Assembly (NCBI RefSeq): GCF_020520425.1
Contig: NC_079492.1
Span: 142,480,361 to 142,544,360, forward strand
Length of the DNA stretch: 64,000 bases
Origin: Spinacia oleracea
Taxonomy: Eukaryota; Streptophyta; Magnoliopsida; Caryophyllales; Amaranthaceae
Reading direction: 5' to 3'
The stretch's first letter is position 1. Each line of letters starts with the position of its first letter. The position numbers were made by a program, and so were the translations under genes. Below the pieces are notes generated by a model. That model made no database searches. It was not told where the DNA came from and saw only the letters and a program-made list of their open reading frames with translations. Positions 1-10,815 of the stretch are shown here, piece by piece.

Positions 1-3000
1 AAATTAAAATATGTCATGGCCGGGGACGACTTTTACACAATTTTTTTCGCAATAATAAGAAACAAATGATGGTATAGGTGCATTACCGTCATTTTTGAGT
101 CCAAATGCCATTTCTCTGTATCCTGTCGCGATTGACATTGTACTCATGCAATATAACTTGTCACAACCATTGGATTCTAGGAACTCGTCTGAATAGTGTA
201 AAATCAACAATGAGTAAGAAACTAACCAAAAACCTAACAAAATTAATGACAAACAAACAAAAAACCCTTACGAAAAAACGATGCAAAATCACATGAATCA
301 AGCCCTGTTCTGCTGTTCATATATCCGTTAAGTCATAGACACATGTATTGTAGACGTGTTTTTTAGTGTTGCAATTTACGGTCTTTACATATATTTCAGC
401 TTACAAATGGATAACTTTTATGGTACGACTTTCAAATCTCTAAAATATTGTCAAATTTAGAATACTAATTCTAAATTATTTTTATCACTATGTAATACTA
501 CCTCCGTTTCAGAAAGTTCTTTACGCTTTGGAAAATGTGTTCAAAGTATGAAAACTTTGACCGTAAATTCCCACTATTATATACATCAAAATGTTACATG
601 TAAGATCTTGTTAGATTGGTCTCGTTATTCATTTTGAGAATATTAAATTTTTATAAACTTTTTCCATACAAAATTGGATATATTAACGGTCAAACATTAC
701 ACCGGAGTCCGTGCAAATAGTAAGTGTAAAGATCTTTTTGAAACGGAGGAAGTATAACAGTACGTTTACCTATTTTTCGGACAGATTCTATAGCCTGTTG
801 TGGCACAGGGTAGAAATGGAAATAATCATAGATACCATCACCAGCGGTTGAAGTGGGCACCCGGTCATCAATTCGATATATTGCTTGGAAGCGGCTTGGC
901 AACCAAGTTATATCTGCAAACTCATGTTGAAGACCAAATGTCAACGCTTCAACTTCAAGGTCATCGTCATCCTTTGTAATATATGTGATGCTTCGCTTGA
1001 ACAGTGGTTCTAATTTAAATGTCACCTTCAATAAACAAATTTATACTTCAAATTTCATGTACGTTCAGGCACGTAAAAATGTATGTAGTACTACAACCGT
1101 TTCATAATGATATTTACAATTACTATTTGCACAATAAAAATGACTTTATAAATGACTTAATAAAATATGATAAATTAATGGATGAGAAAAGTATACGAAT
1201 AAAGTAAGAGAAAATGAGTGGAAAAATCTAAATTTTGCGGGGTTAAGGGGTAATGAAGATGATACATTTTTATATCCAAAAATAGTATACAGCACAATGA
1301 AATAACATTATAAAACGGGTTAAAACGGAAAACGTAAAGATCATTTAATTTTGAAACGGATGTAGTATAATATAATCACTACTAATTTAAGATTTTTTTG
1401 TTGGTGTTAACTCTGTTACCCGGCCTCTTTATTTTACCTAAAATAACCGTGTCAGATCCTCGACACTGTACTCGGACATGATTTGGTATGGACATTTGAT
1501 TTTGGACTAAAATGATGCATTTTTTTCACAAAAAAGTAGTGTCATACGTGATACGTACACTGCACTTGAACATGTTACTTGTATTCAATATGGATATCCA
1601 AGCCCGGACAAGATATATAGGCCGGGTGTATAAGTTTGTTACATATTACCTGGGAAATGACTCCAAGAACACCAAGTGAGATCTTTGCTGCATTGAGATC
1701 CTCATCTCCAACGTTAAGTGTACGAACCTTGACATAATCATCCTCGGGATGACCAGGACTAACAATGTTTAGGCTGACAACATAGTCATGAACTGCACTC
1801 CCACGGCCCCAAAGTGAGCTTCCATGAGCACCAGTTCCTAACATTCCACCAACTGTTACACCGGACCAATACGGAGAATTGGTTAATGCTAGGTTCACTT
1901 TGGCAGCCTCGTCGATCAGCTGTTGTAGAGTCATCCCACTTTCCACGGTCATTGTTTGTTCTGCTATGTTGACATTTATTATCTTGTTCAAATTCTTTGT
2001 GCTTATTATTAATCCATCTTCTCCATCAGGGCATACCAATTTTGTGAAGCTGTGACTATGTTTCGTTGCTACCTGCATTACAAAACTTAATCCAATTATA
2101 ACAACTACTACTCCCGTACTCCGTATACAAGTACATTAACTAAATTGTGTCTCAACTTTCGACCTTTATCATCACCTATTTATGTATATTCGATCATGTA
2201 CTCCATTTTACCCTTTTTTTTTGTATTTATTTATTGTTAAAACACTGTCATATAGATATTGTTATACCCCCGATCCCAATTTATATTTTAACTTTTTATA
2301 ATCAGTCGTATTTTATTAAAAAATATATATTTGGCCGTATTTAATTGAAAGATACACCTCTTATTTTATGCATGTCATGATTTCCATTTCCAATTATATT
2401 AATCTTTTCTCTCTGTTTTACGGTTCTCACACTTACTCGTATCCTTTCTTTATTATAATAAATAATTCACCCACTATCAATTTCTTACAACAAATAATAA
2501 CTTAACTAGTATTTAGGCCCGGACGATGCCCCGGGTGAATACATTAGTAACATTCACAATCACATTTACTTATATATTATTGTATTTGCAATGATAACAT
2601 GAAACATGAAATAGCTTAGTGGTAAAAGCTTTATTGTTTAAACTCAAGGTCATGAACTCAAACCTTACGCCAAACCATGTTTGATTTTTTTTTTTTCATG
2701 TGTATGCAAAATTACATGGAACGGACGACCATAAACAGAGCGTCACGTGTCACGTATACTTTTTTATAGACGCCTTTTAACAAATAGTATAGATTCCCCA
2801 TTTTTATCTTATATAATAAATTCAATTTACCTTGCTAAAATTACGTGCCGATCAAACTGTATCTTTTAATCAAATACGAATGATTTTACCTTAATTTAAA
2901 ATGAAAAATTGGTGAGAAAGAAGCTTACTACCTTAATTTTCCTCTGGTTTTTGGTTGCATCTTTGACATAAGAAATGAGTTCATATTCATTTTCTGGGTA

Positions 3001-3171
3001 TACAGCGTTAGCAGCACGACAAAGGCTTCGGTCCGGAAACGAGCCGTAGGCATTTGTGATGGTGCATGGAGAGTTTCCAGAAGAGCATTTGATGGGGTCT
3101 TCTGGAGGATCACAAATAACAACATTGTTCCAAAGGATCGAATAGCTTAACACAAGTATCCAAATCAACAT
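1..3171 (-). CDS. L-gulonolactone oxidase-like FAD-dependent oxidoreductase, 5' part (exons 1-4), runs off left edge
   Basis: Plant GULLO-type flavoprotein of the vanillyl-alcohol oxidase fold; animal relatives make the last step of ascorbate synthesis, and plant members are secreted sugar-lactone oxidases or dehydrogenases. Exons inferred from GT-AG sites and frame: 3171-2932, 2072-1650, 1025-770 and 188-87, giving about 340 codons. Exon 1 starts with a hydrophobic signal-peptide-like stretch (MLIWILVLSYSILWNNVVIC) and a Cys-rich N-terminus. Exon 2 carries the FAD-binding core, including VGGMLGTGAHGSSLWGRGSA and LGVLGVISQ. Exon 3 has the conserved FKRSIT and HEFADITW-like segments. Exon 4 ends in FGLKNDG at a GTAATG donor. 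The C-terminal half with the HWxK-type motif lies outside the window. MITEs sit in introns 2 and 3. Family assignment is firm; substrate is unknown; the exon 4 end is less certain. Confidence 0.87.
498..752. mobile_element. Stowaway-like MITE in GULLO intron 3
   Basis: Terminal inverted repeat CTACCTCCGTTTC at the left pairs with GAAACGGAGGAAG at the right, and a TA dinucleotide flanks each end (496-497 and 753-754), as in Tc1/mariner-derived Stowaway elements. It has no coding capacity. Its right end is only 17 bp from the exon 3 splice donor at 769-770. Confidence 0.8.
1091..1365. mobile_element. Stowaway-like MITE in GULLO intron 2
   Basis: Begins CTACAACCGTTTCATAATG and ends TTTTGAAACGGATGTAG, with TA on both sides (1089-1090 and 1366-1367). 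The subterminal sequence (TTTACAATTACTATTTGCACA) is shared with the element at 63326-63625, so the two belong to one family. Confidence 0.75.
2506..2793 (-). mobile_element. Non-autonomous Helitron (288 bp)
   Basis: Read on the minus strand it starts TCTATACTATT and ends with a GC-rich hairpin (CCCGGGGCATCGTCCGGG), a short AT spacer and CTAG. It lies between an A and a T, which is the canonical Helitron insertion pattern. It is very similar to the copy at 47026-47303. It lies in GULLO intron 1 (2073-2931). On the plus strand it contains tRNA promoter-like boxes (ATAGCTTAGTGG and GAACTCAAACC). Confidence 0.75.
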
Positions 3172-3251
3172 TTTTTTGGATATTTAATTTGGAAATTAAG
3201 CAAAGGAAAAGGGTAAGTTAATTATGAAGAACAAGAAGATTAAGTTAGACA

Positions 3252-3259
3252 ATATATAA
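3252..3259 (-). promoter_or_regulatory. Candidate TATA box of the GULLO-like gene
   Basis: TTATATAT on the minus strand, about 85 bp upstream of the ATG at 3171. Position and sequence suit a plant TATA box; no transcript evidence is available here. Confidence 0.4.
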
Positions 3260-4680
3260 CTCGATCTAATAATGACAATGAAATATAAGCACGACAAAAA
3301 ATGAATACTACTACATCCATTATTCATTAGTGTTGTTCCAGTTACTAAAATCTTAGCTGTCTAATTACTAATTTAATTATATTACCAACAACATGTAAGC
3401 ACGTACGACAGACTACAATGATGTTTAGGGTTTCCATTAATTCCATGGAAATTTTATACTACTAAGACTTTGAGATTTTTACGAGATAAGCTTCTGGATT
3501 TTATTTATTGTAAAATTTTCCAACTTTCTCTGTTCTAGACCTTCGAATGCGAGCTTTCGATTTGATTTTAATCGGCCTCCAACACACACGTACCGCATTT
3601 TTAAACATTACTCCGTTTGTCTCTGTTTTTTTTTTTTTTTTTTGAGGGAACTCCGTTTGTCTCTTTTTACCTTGTTCTTTCTTACAAAGTACTCCGTATT
3701 TGATTTTATTCCAAATACAAAGAATAAAAAGAGATAATAGAGTATTGTTATTTTATATTCGGAAATACACATCATAATATAACTAATGCTAAACTAATAT
3801 AAACCTGGTCCACGCTAACTGACAACGAAGTAATTAATTTGTATGGGCAACATGTGTAACTGTCACGTGACAATTATTTTGTGATTTTAAATAGTAACTA
3901 TATCCGTATTACAGTAACTATGTGTTTTAAAGAGTTACTATGTGTTTTGTAGAGTTTCAATGCGATTAGTGTTTAGCCCACTTTATATACGTTTTAAACT
4001 TTTTTATTTTTCAAAATTTCAGATCTACATTCTGTTCATTTCTCTTTCATTTCTCTCTCTTCATTTTCTCTCTATGCTTTTCAAAATTTAGCCCAAATTT
4101 CTAGGTTTTGTTCGATTTTCTTTGTAATTATCTTATACTTCTTATAATTGAATCTATTAAATGAGGAAAATTTGGAGGAAGTAGTAGATTAAGAAGGAGG
4201 TTCGTCGTTGCCAAAAACGAATCGAAGAATTTGCGCTCGTCTACAAATCTTCGCAAGAATTTTTAGAGATCATATCTCGGTTTGTTGTTTTTTAAAGAAT
4301 ATTAAGTCTATTTTTATTTAAAATTGAAAATATTTGTTGTTTTGGAGAAATTGATGTTTGTGTTTTACCGAAATATCGTTTTCACTTCGCGAATTCGATC
4401 AATGACTTCACGATTTCAAATAGTAATTATATGAATAATACAGTAACTATATGGTTTAAAGAGGTACTATGTAAGTTTAATGGTTACTATATGTGTATAA
4501 TAGTTTAGTTAACTTTAACTAAGGGTAACTTTTAAGCATTTTAGTTAAGTTTAACTTCGGTCTACAATATTTATCGTACACCCCATGTAAGTAAGAATTA
4601 GTGAATTCACTTTCTATCGGCCGGTTGTCAATTCTTACGTATGTCCTGAGAGAATTCTTGCCAATTAACTTTAATAAATA
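3260..4680. other. Intergenic, repeat-like, no gene seen
   Basis: No convincing coding exon. Variants of AGTAACTATATG recur at about 3890-3960 and 4420-4500 around a CT-rich, 5'UTR-like core (4025-4380). This may be an old non-autonomous DNA element that picked up a gene leader, but no clear ends were found. A poly-T run lies at about 3627-3644. Confidence 0.35.
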
Positions 4681-4960
4681 CTCCCTCCGTTCCTTAATGT
4701 TCTTCTCATTTGGAATCTTGACTCTATTTACAATGGAAAATAATCTTTTAAATTACGTACGACCAATATATAAGAAAAAATATAGTCATGTGGAGTCTTG
4801 TTTGATTTATTTCAATGAATACTTTAACAATACGTCTCAATAAATACTTTAACAATATGAAAATTTTATAATTTTTGGTAATACGTAATTAGAGACATTA
4901 AAATATGCATCGAAAAATGTGCCAAATTGAAATAGGAAGAACATTTAGGAACAGATGAAG
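4681..4960. mobile_element. Stowaway-like MITE
   Basis: Begins CTCCCTCCGTTCCTTAATG and ends with the diverged inverse CATTTAGGAACAGATGAAG. TA flanks it at 4679-4680 and 4961-4962. No open frame of note. It lies 45 bp from the left retrotransposon target site. Confidence 0.7.
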
Positions 4961-5010
4961 TACTAAGTATTATTCTGTGTTTCTATCACCAGCAAAAAAA
5001 AAATTAATAT

Positions 5011-5444
5011 TGTTCCGGTGTGATTTGGGAACGGTTGGAGATGTCTTGCTGGTTGAGTGCTACTGTTATCCTGTTGATATCCTGCGCAGATAACAAAGAT
5101 GAACTAGCCTCGAGGGTGATTCGAGGATCCCCCCTCCGATGCTAAAGTCAGATATGATGAGTGATAAGTATTTTGGTTTTTAGTGGAAATGATTGTGTTT
5201 GCGTACCTTTTGTCATAAATGAAGCCCATATATATAGGCGCGGGTCGGGCGTACGGACAAATGGGTCCTACCCGATTGATAGCGACCCGTTGACCTCTTG
5301 GTTTGGTCACGTGCCTCCCCCCTACCGGCTTGTAAGAGATGCTGGTAGGGAATAATAACTGCCGTTAAGGATTAATAATAACTGGTCACGTGCCTCCTTA
5401 ACAGTTTGGCGATGCTACCAGCCAGCTGGTAGCATACCCGTACA
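5011..5444 (-). repeat. 3' LTR of the Retand-like element
   Basis: 434 bp. On the minus strand it starts TGTACGGGTATGC and ends CCGGAACA (TG...CA). The only difference from the other LTR that I see is an extra C in the run near 5130. It carries the TATA motif at about 5228-5236. Confidence 0.95.
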
Positions 5445-5460
5445 ACTAGCCCCCTCAGAG
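5445..5460 (-). other. Polypurine tract of the Retand-like element
   Basis: CTCTGAGGGGGCTAGT on the minus strand directly abuts the TG of the 3' LTR, where the plus-strand primer for reverse transcription is expected. A second copy, also joined to the sequence TACA, lies at 5511-5529. Confidence 0.75.
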
Positions 5461-5680
5461 TGAGCATATCTGTCTTGACTGATGTGCTTGCTCTGAAAAT
5501 AGTGCTCTCCCTACAACTAGCCCCCTCAGACTGCGCGCTTTCCGCGAAATGCTGGTGTGTTTATGTGTTAAGTGCTGATTAGCTTTCTCGTAGTGAATAC
5601 CACCTGTAATTTTGCTGAAACTAAGCAGATAGGGTGTCCTGCTCCCTCTTACCGATATGCTCCTTTGGGGATGCTTGGAC

Positions 5681-5820
5681 GCTGACTAGTCCCTTTGAGA
5701 TTTTGGATGCTGACTAGCCCCCTTGAGATTTTGGATGCTGACTAGCCCCCTTGAGGTTTTGGATGCTGACTAGCCCCCTTGAGATTTTGGATGCTGACTA
5801 GCCCCCTTGAGATTTTGGAA
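5681..5820. repeat. Five 28-bp tandem copies of a PPT-like motif
   Basis: Units start at 5681, 5709, 5737, 5765 and 5793. Each reads GCTGACTAGCCCCCTTGAG followed by ATTTTGGAT on the plus strand. On the minus strand each contains CAAGGGGGCTAGT, close to the true polypurine tract GAGGGGGCTAGT. Units 1 and 3 carry single changes; the rest match. Confidence 0.9.
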
Positions 5821-6235
5821 TTTTTTAGGAAGTATTTTGAATTTGTACCGCTTAAATTTATTCCACGTGTGATGCATCTGCGTGCTATGCGACGCGTGTC
5901 GCTTTATCATTTTATTTCAATGGCTGAGATTTGCTCTGTCCTTTCAACTGCCTTTAACTGTCAAATCGCCCGTTTTCCTCGATTTTTGACTATTTAACTT
6001 TCTTTTCTTAAAACGTCAAAACACTTTCGCTCTTTTCTTCAAACTTTTCTCTCTCTTTCTCAAATCTTCTCCTTTGTTCCTGCGAGTTATTTTTTCGGCG
6101 CTGTTTCTGTTGCTGACTGCGGTGCTTGCGGAAGTGTTGTACCTCGGTTCTGGGCTGCTAAATTTCCGTTGTGCGAGAAGGTATAGTCTTTTTTGTTTTT
6201 GTTTCTTCCTTCGTATAGGTTTATATTTGGGTGTA

Positions 6236-9200
6236 ATGTCGAGTGAGCGAGATAGTGATAATGTGTTGAGTGGGGCTGGGTATGACGATGCTGACCCTGC
6301 GTCTACCTCTGAGGATGTCAATTTTGAGGATGATGATAAGCCGTCTGCCTCTGACTATTTTGAGCCGTCTTACGAGGATGCTGCAAAGGAATTACAGGCT
6401 CACATGCGCAAACAGGTACGAGCCGACATTCGTCATGATTTGAATTTAGTAGATAATTGCGAAACAATCCCGGCAGTGGATGCTCCCTCTATTGCCCTTG
6501 AGTACGAACTTCGATCATGGACGCAATTTATGGACCCTGCCGGTAAAGGATATGGTGACTATGGCACTAATTTTGGCAATGTTGTTGTGTCTTTCAACCA
6601 GGATGCCGTCAGGGGTGCCCATCTAGAGGACGTGGCTGGTGGGAGCCGTCAGATGGATGAAGGGGAGGTTAGCAGTCGTGCTAACGATGTTGCGGGGTCC
6701 AATAACTCCGCCGGTAGCGGTGGGGGAGATGATGAGGATGCAGGGGATTCAATTTTGGAGTCTGATGATGATATTGGCCGGTTGTGGGATGATGGTGAAG
6801 ACGTGACCTCTCTGTGTGAGCAGGTATTGAGAGAAGGGGATCTGGATGTGGAACCAGATTCCGATACGGAAGAGATGAGCTACAGGGTTGAGAGTCCTCC
6901 TCCTGCTGGTAGTGCCGTTTACAAAGCTAAGATAATCAAATCTTTTCGTGATAGGGCTATCAAAGACGACCATCCGCGCTGGGCCAAAGAGTATTTGAAA
7001 CTGCCCAAAGGGTACCGTCTCGTGATTCCTGCTGAGGGGAGTGTGATTTTGGATTGTCCTCCCGATCATATTGGCGTGTATGCCCATCATCTAGATTTCG
7101 GCCTCCGATTTCCTCTTCATCCTTTTATAGAGAAGGTATTCCGGGCTTGGAATGTATGTTTGGCGCAGGTAACGCCTCAGGTAGTGAGGAATGTTGTGGC
7201 TTTTACCTGGCTGCTATCTTTTAAACAATGGCCCCAAACCATTAACCTATTTAGGCGGCTGATTTGGTTGAAAAAGTACAAGAAGAAGTCTGGATGGTGG
7301 TCTTTTTACACCAAGGCAAGCAAAATGACAGTCAACCCCAAGCTGTCTAGCTGTAAAGATTGGGAAAAGAAGTTCTACTGGTTGAGAGTGCCTTCTGATT
7401 TCCCCATTCGGACTCGCTTTCATCTCCCCCGCCCTCATATGAACCATTACCCCATTCGGGAGTTGGGTTTCAGGGAGAAAAGGGCCCATCAGTTTGTGTC
7501 ATGTTTGCATGTTGACACCGGTTTGCAGAAGTCTGTGACCGTTCCTAAGTACTGGTTGCCTCCTGCTAAGTATATTTTGGGAAATGGGCCGCTGTCTGCA
7601 GTTGGCTTGTGCCACACCCATACTCTTGGTATGGTCGTGGGGCTGATAGCTATATCCCCCTCTTATATTGTTTAAAGTATGCTTTTCTTGTTTTGTATGT
7701 AATGTTGTTTGTCTGTTTTTAAATATTTTTTGCTTGTTTTTTCTTACCAGGCCTGCATACTCTCAACTTTGCTATTCTTGGCTTGGGTAAAGACGGTCGC
7801 CCTACTACCAACAACCCTCCCAATCCGAAAGGCGTGTTTTCCACTCTGTCGACCTACGCAACCCAAGCCAACAAAAAGCGTGGTTCAACTCGGGAGGAGG
7901 TTGTGAGTGAGTCTCCTGCTAAGAAGACAAAAAGATTAAGCTCCATACCAGCTCCCAAACCACTTTCCATCCGTGCACCTACTGGAGTTGTTTTCAAAAC
8001 GACTCATACTGCTCCTGACAACCCTGCTCCAAGACCTGTCTTCAAGACCGTCCATACTGCTCCTGACATGGCTGGAGGTTTTAAAAGTTTGGATTGCGGT
8101 CGTGGTGCTGCCCTTACTGGCAGGCGTCCTCGTGATCGTAACCAACCCTTCGCTCGGGTGAATCGGTCTCGAGTGGACGGTACTACGCAGCCTGCCCCTG
8201 ATAAGTCTCAGCAGAAGTCTCCTGAGAAAGGTTTTGAATCAGCTGCCGATGTGAACATCGCAGGCCAAGGGGGTGATGCTGTTGCGGATGTTGAGCCGAT
8301 AGCCCAACCAGACTTGATGGTTGTGGATCTTATGACTCCAACCCGTCAGAACCAAGAGCAAGAGGTAAATGATACTGATGTTGCTGGTATGGGCCAGAAG
8401 ACTCCTCCTCTCATGCCTCCTACTCTTCATACTTCTTCTGGGTATGTTCGCCCTAGCCAGAGTGCTGGTACCAGCTCTGGTCTGAACATGGGTGTCTTTG
8501 TCCGTCCTGGGGAGTGGATTGAGAAGACTCCGATTTGCCTATCCCCCAGGAAGATGAAGTACTTTGAGGTTCCTCCTGGTGAGCCTGATGAACCCTGGAA
8601 CCCTAAAATCGATCTTCTTCGTGGTGAGTCGATACTCACCGACGACTGCAAAGGGGGTGGTTGTATGGGTTGGAGGGCTTTGAAGGATCTGGCTACTCCT
8701 CGCGACAATCCTGCTGCTGAGATTGACGCGCCGGCTGCCCAACATATGAATGATATGCTCAAGGTATGCAATCGGTGTTGTTTTTATGGTATGCTTTTTG
8801 TATATATATGCAATCGGTGTTGTTTTTGACGAATTGTCTTTTGTAGGCCTGCAACTCTGCTGTGGAGCTTGTGAAGCTGTACCTCTGCTACCAGGAGCAG
8901 AATGAAGACCTTCAGAAAAGGCAGGCTGATCTGGAGAAGCAGGTGAGTGACGCCAAGCAAGATCTGGACCAAAAAACTTCTGAGCTGAAAAGGGTGAAGC
9001 AACGCAACGAAGAGTTGGAGAATGTTGCGAACAAGCTGGAGGCAGAGGAGGCCAAGAACAAAGAGCTGTCTGAGAAGTTGCTGGAGGCGGATGAGAAGGC
9101 CAAAGCTGCTTACAAGACCGGTGCTCGGGATGGTGCCTTGCGATTTTCTCGGTCCCAGACCTATAGTAAGCGTATCACGGATAGTCATAACGGTGGCTGG

Positions 9201-9452
9201 TTTGCTGCCCACCGTTGTGGCGTTCATGGTATTGGCCTTACCAAGGAGGACTGTGAGGATATTGAGTATGCCTTCCTGGTGGAGGAAAAGCACAAGGTAC
9301 CAACCGGTTGGGAGTCACAGATCATTCCGGAGGAGATCATTCAGAATGCTGATCCCTTGACTCTCCCTCCCATTGAGCTGAAGGAAGAAGACTACCTGGA
9401 TCCTGCCCTGCTGTCTTCCAGTACCAACCAGACGGATCATCAACAAGTTTGA
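6236..9452 (+). CDS. Antisense spliced accessory gene of the Retand-like element (PF04195-like 'putative gypsy type transposon' protein)
   Basis: Three exons inferred: 6236-7628, 7751-8763 and 8847-9452, with GT-AG borders (TTG|GTATGG, ACCAG|GCC, AAG|GTATGC, GTAG|GCC). Phases agree and give about 1,003 residues. Start chosen at the ATG of MSSERDSDNV; an in-frame ATG lies 54 codons upstream. Exon 1 has an acidic N-terminus and then a core (FPLHPFIEKVFRAWNVCLAQ, VAFTWLLSFKQWP) that fits the plant transposon domain PF04195. Exon 2 is basic and Pro/Ser-rich with a KKTKR-like basic patch. Exon 3 is a long coiled coil (about 8890-9110). Such extra ORFs, opposite to gag-pol, are typical of Retand elements; their role is unknown. 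It is not a host gene. Confidence 0.8.
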
Positions 9453-9776
9453 AAGTGCGGGCAGTCATCACCGGTATCATCCTGTGGTTCATCTGGCGTT
9501 GCTGCTTTTAAAGATTAGTTTATTTTTTTTAGACGCACTTTTGGTATCAGCTGTTTGTGGCACTTTTTGCCCTGGGATATTTTATGTTTTGTTTTTGTAA
9601 ACTTTACCTTGTGCCATTTTTTATCAGCTAACAAATGTCAGTTTTGGTGTTGGCTGTCGAATTTGCTTTATTCAGATGGTGTTGCTCTTATGCTTATGAT
9701 ATTGTGTTGTTTGTTTTATTTTTCTATTTTATGCTTGCCCTTATTTATGCAATTGTGCTGTTTGAATCTGGTATTT
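9453..9776. other. T-rich spacer after the antisense gene
   Basis: Likely 3' UTR of the antisense accessory gene. I see no ORF with family resemblance here; the short frames are T-rich and low in complexity. Confidence 0.4.
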
Positions 9777-10735
9777 TACCCCGAGTCAGCAAGCTGATAG
9801 TAGCCTTGCTGACTTACTTTAAGGGTTTTGAATCATGATGTTTGACTATACATTACCCCGAGTCAGCAAGCTGATAGTAGCCTTGCTGACCTACTTTAAG
9901 GGTTTGATTCGTATCACCCCGAGTCAGCAAGCTGATAGTAGCCTTGCTGACCTACTTTAAGGGTTTGAATCACGATTTTTGATTATACATTACCCCGAGT
10001 CAGCAAGCTGATAGTAGCCTTGCTGACCTACTTTAAAGGTTTGATTCGTATCACCCCGAGTCAGCAAGCTGATAGTAGCCTTGCTGACCTACTTTAAGGG
10101 TTTGAATCACGATTTTTGATTATACATTACCCCGAGTCAGCAAGCTGATAGTAGCCTTGCTGACCTTACTTTAAGGGTTTGATTCGTATCACCCCGAGTC
10201 AGCAAGCTGATAGTAGCCTTGCTGACCTACTTTAAGGGTTTGAATCACGATTTTTTGATTATACATTACCCCGAGTCAGCAAGCTGATAGTAGCCTTGCT
10301 GACCTACTTTATGGGTTTGATTCGTATCACCCCGAGTCAGCAAGCTGATAGTAGCCTTGCTGACCTACTTTAAGGGTTTGAATCACGATTTTTGATTATA
10401 CATTACCCCGAGTCAGCAAGCTGATAGTAGCCTTGCTGACCTACTTTAAGGGTTTGATTTGTATCACCCCGAGTCAGCAAGCTGATAGTAGCCTTGCTGA
10501 CCTACTTTAAGGGTTTGAATCACGATTTTTTGATTATACATTACCCCGAGTCAACAAGCTGATAGTAGCCTTGCTGACCTACTTTAAGGGTTTGATTCGT
10601 ATCACCCCGAGTCAGCAAGCTGATAGTAGCCTTGCTGACCTACTTTAAGGGTTTGAATCACGATTTTTGATTATACATTACCCCGAGTCAGCAAGCTGAT
10701 AGTAGCCTTGCTGACCTACTTTAAGGGTTTGATTC
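9777..10735. repeat. 14-unit tandem array with a hairpin in each unit
   Basis: Core unit ACCCCGAGTCAGCAAGCTG...CTTGCTGACCTACTTTAAGGGTTTGA. Units alternate between about 61 bp (spacer TTCGTATC) and about 76 bp (spacer ATCACGATTTTTGATTATAC), so the array is a higher-order dimer of about 138 bp. Each core holds the inverted repeat GTCAGCAAG / CTTGCTGAC around an 11-nt loop. Unit 12 has a GTCAACAAG change in one arm. The array sits between the 3' ends of gag-pol and the antisense gene. Confidence 0.95.
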
Positions 10736-10815
10736 TTCTGCTTTGAATTCCTCGACTTTCTTTCATTTCATGGACCATAACAGGCCTGGCTCAATCGGCC
10801 TTTTTGGGTTAGTGA

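Noticed and set aside
5104-5355. Short open frames on both strands in the left LTR
   Set aside because: The same frames occur in the right LTR and are simply LTR sequence; one is the upstream extension of the gag frame.
9777-10735. CRISPR-like array of repeats and spacers
   Set aside because: The spacers are just two alternating sequences, the setting is a plant retrotransposon, and no cas-like genes are present; it is a dimeric tandem repeat.
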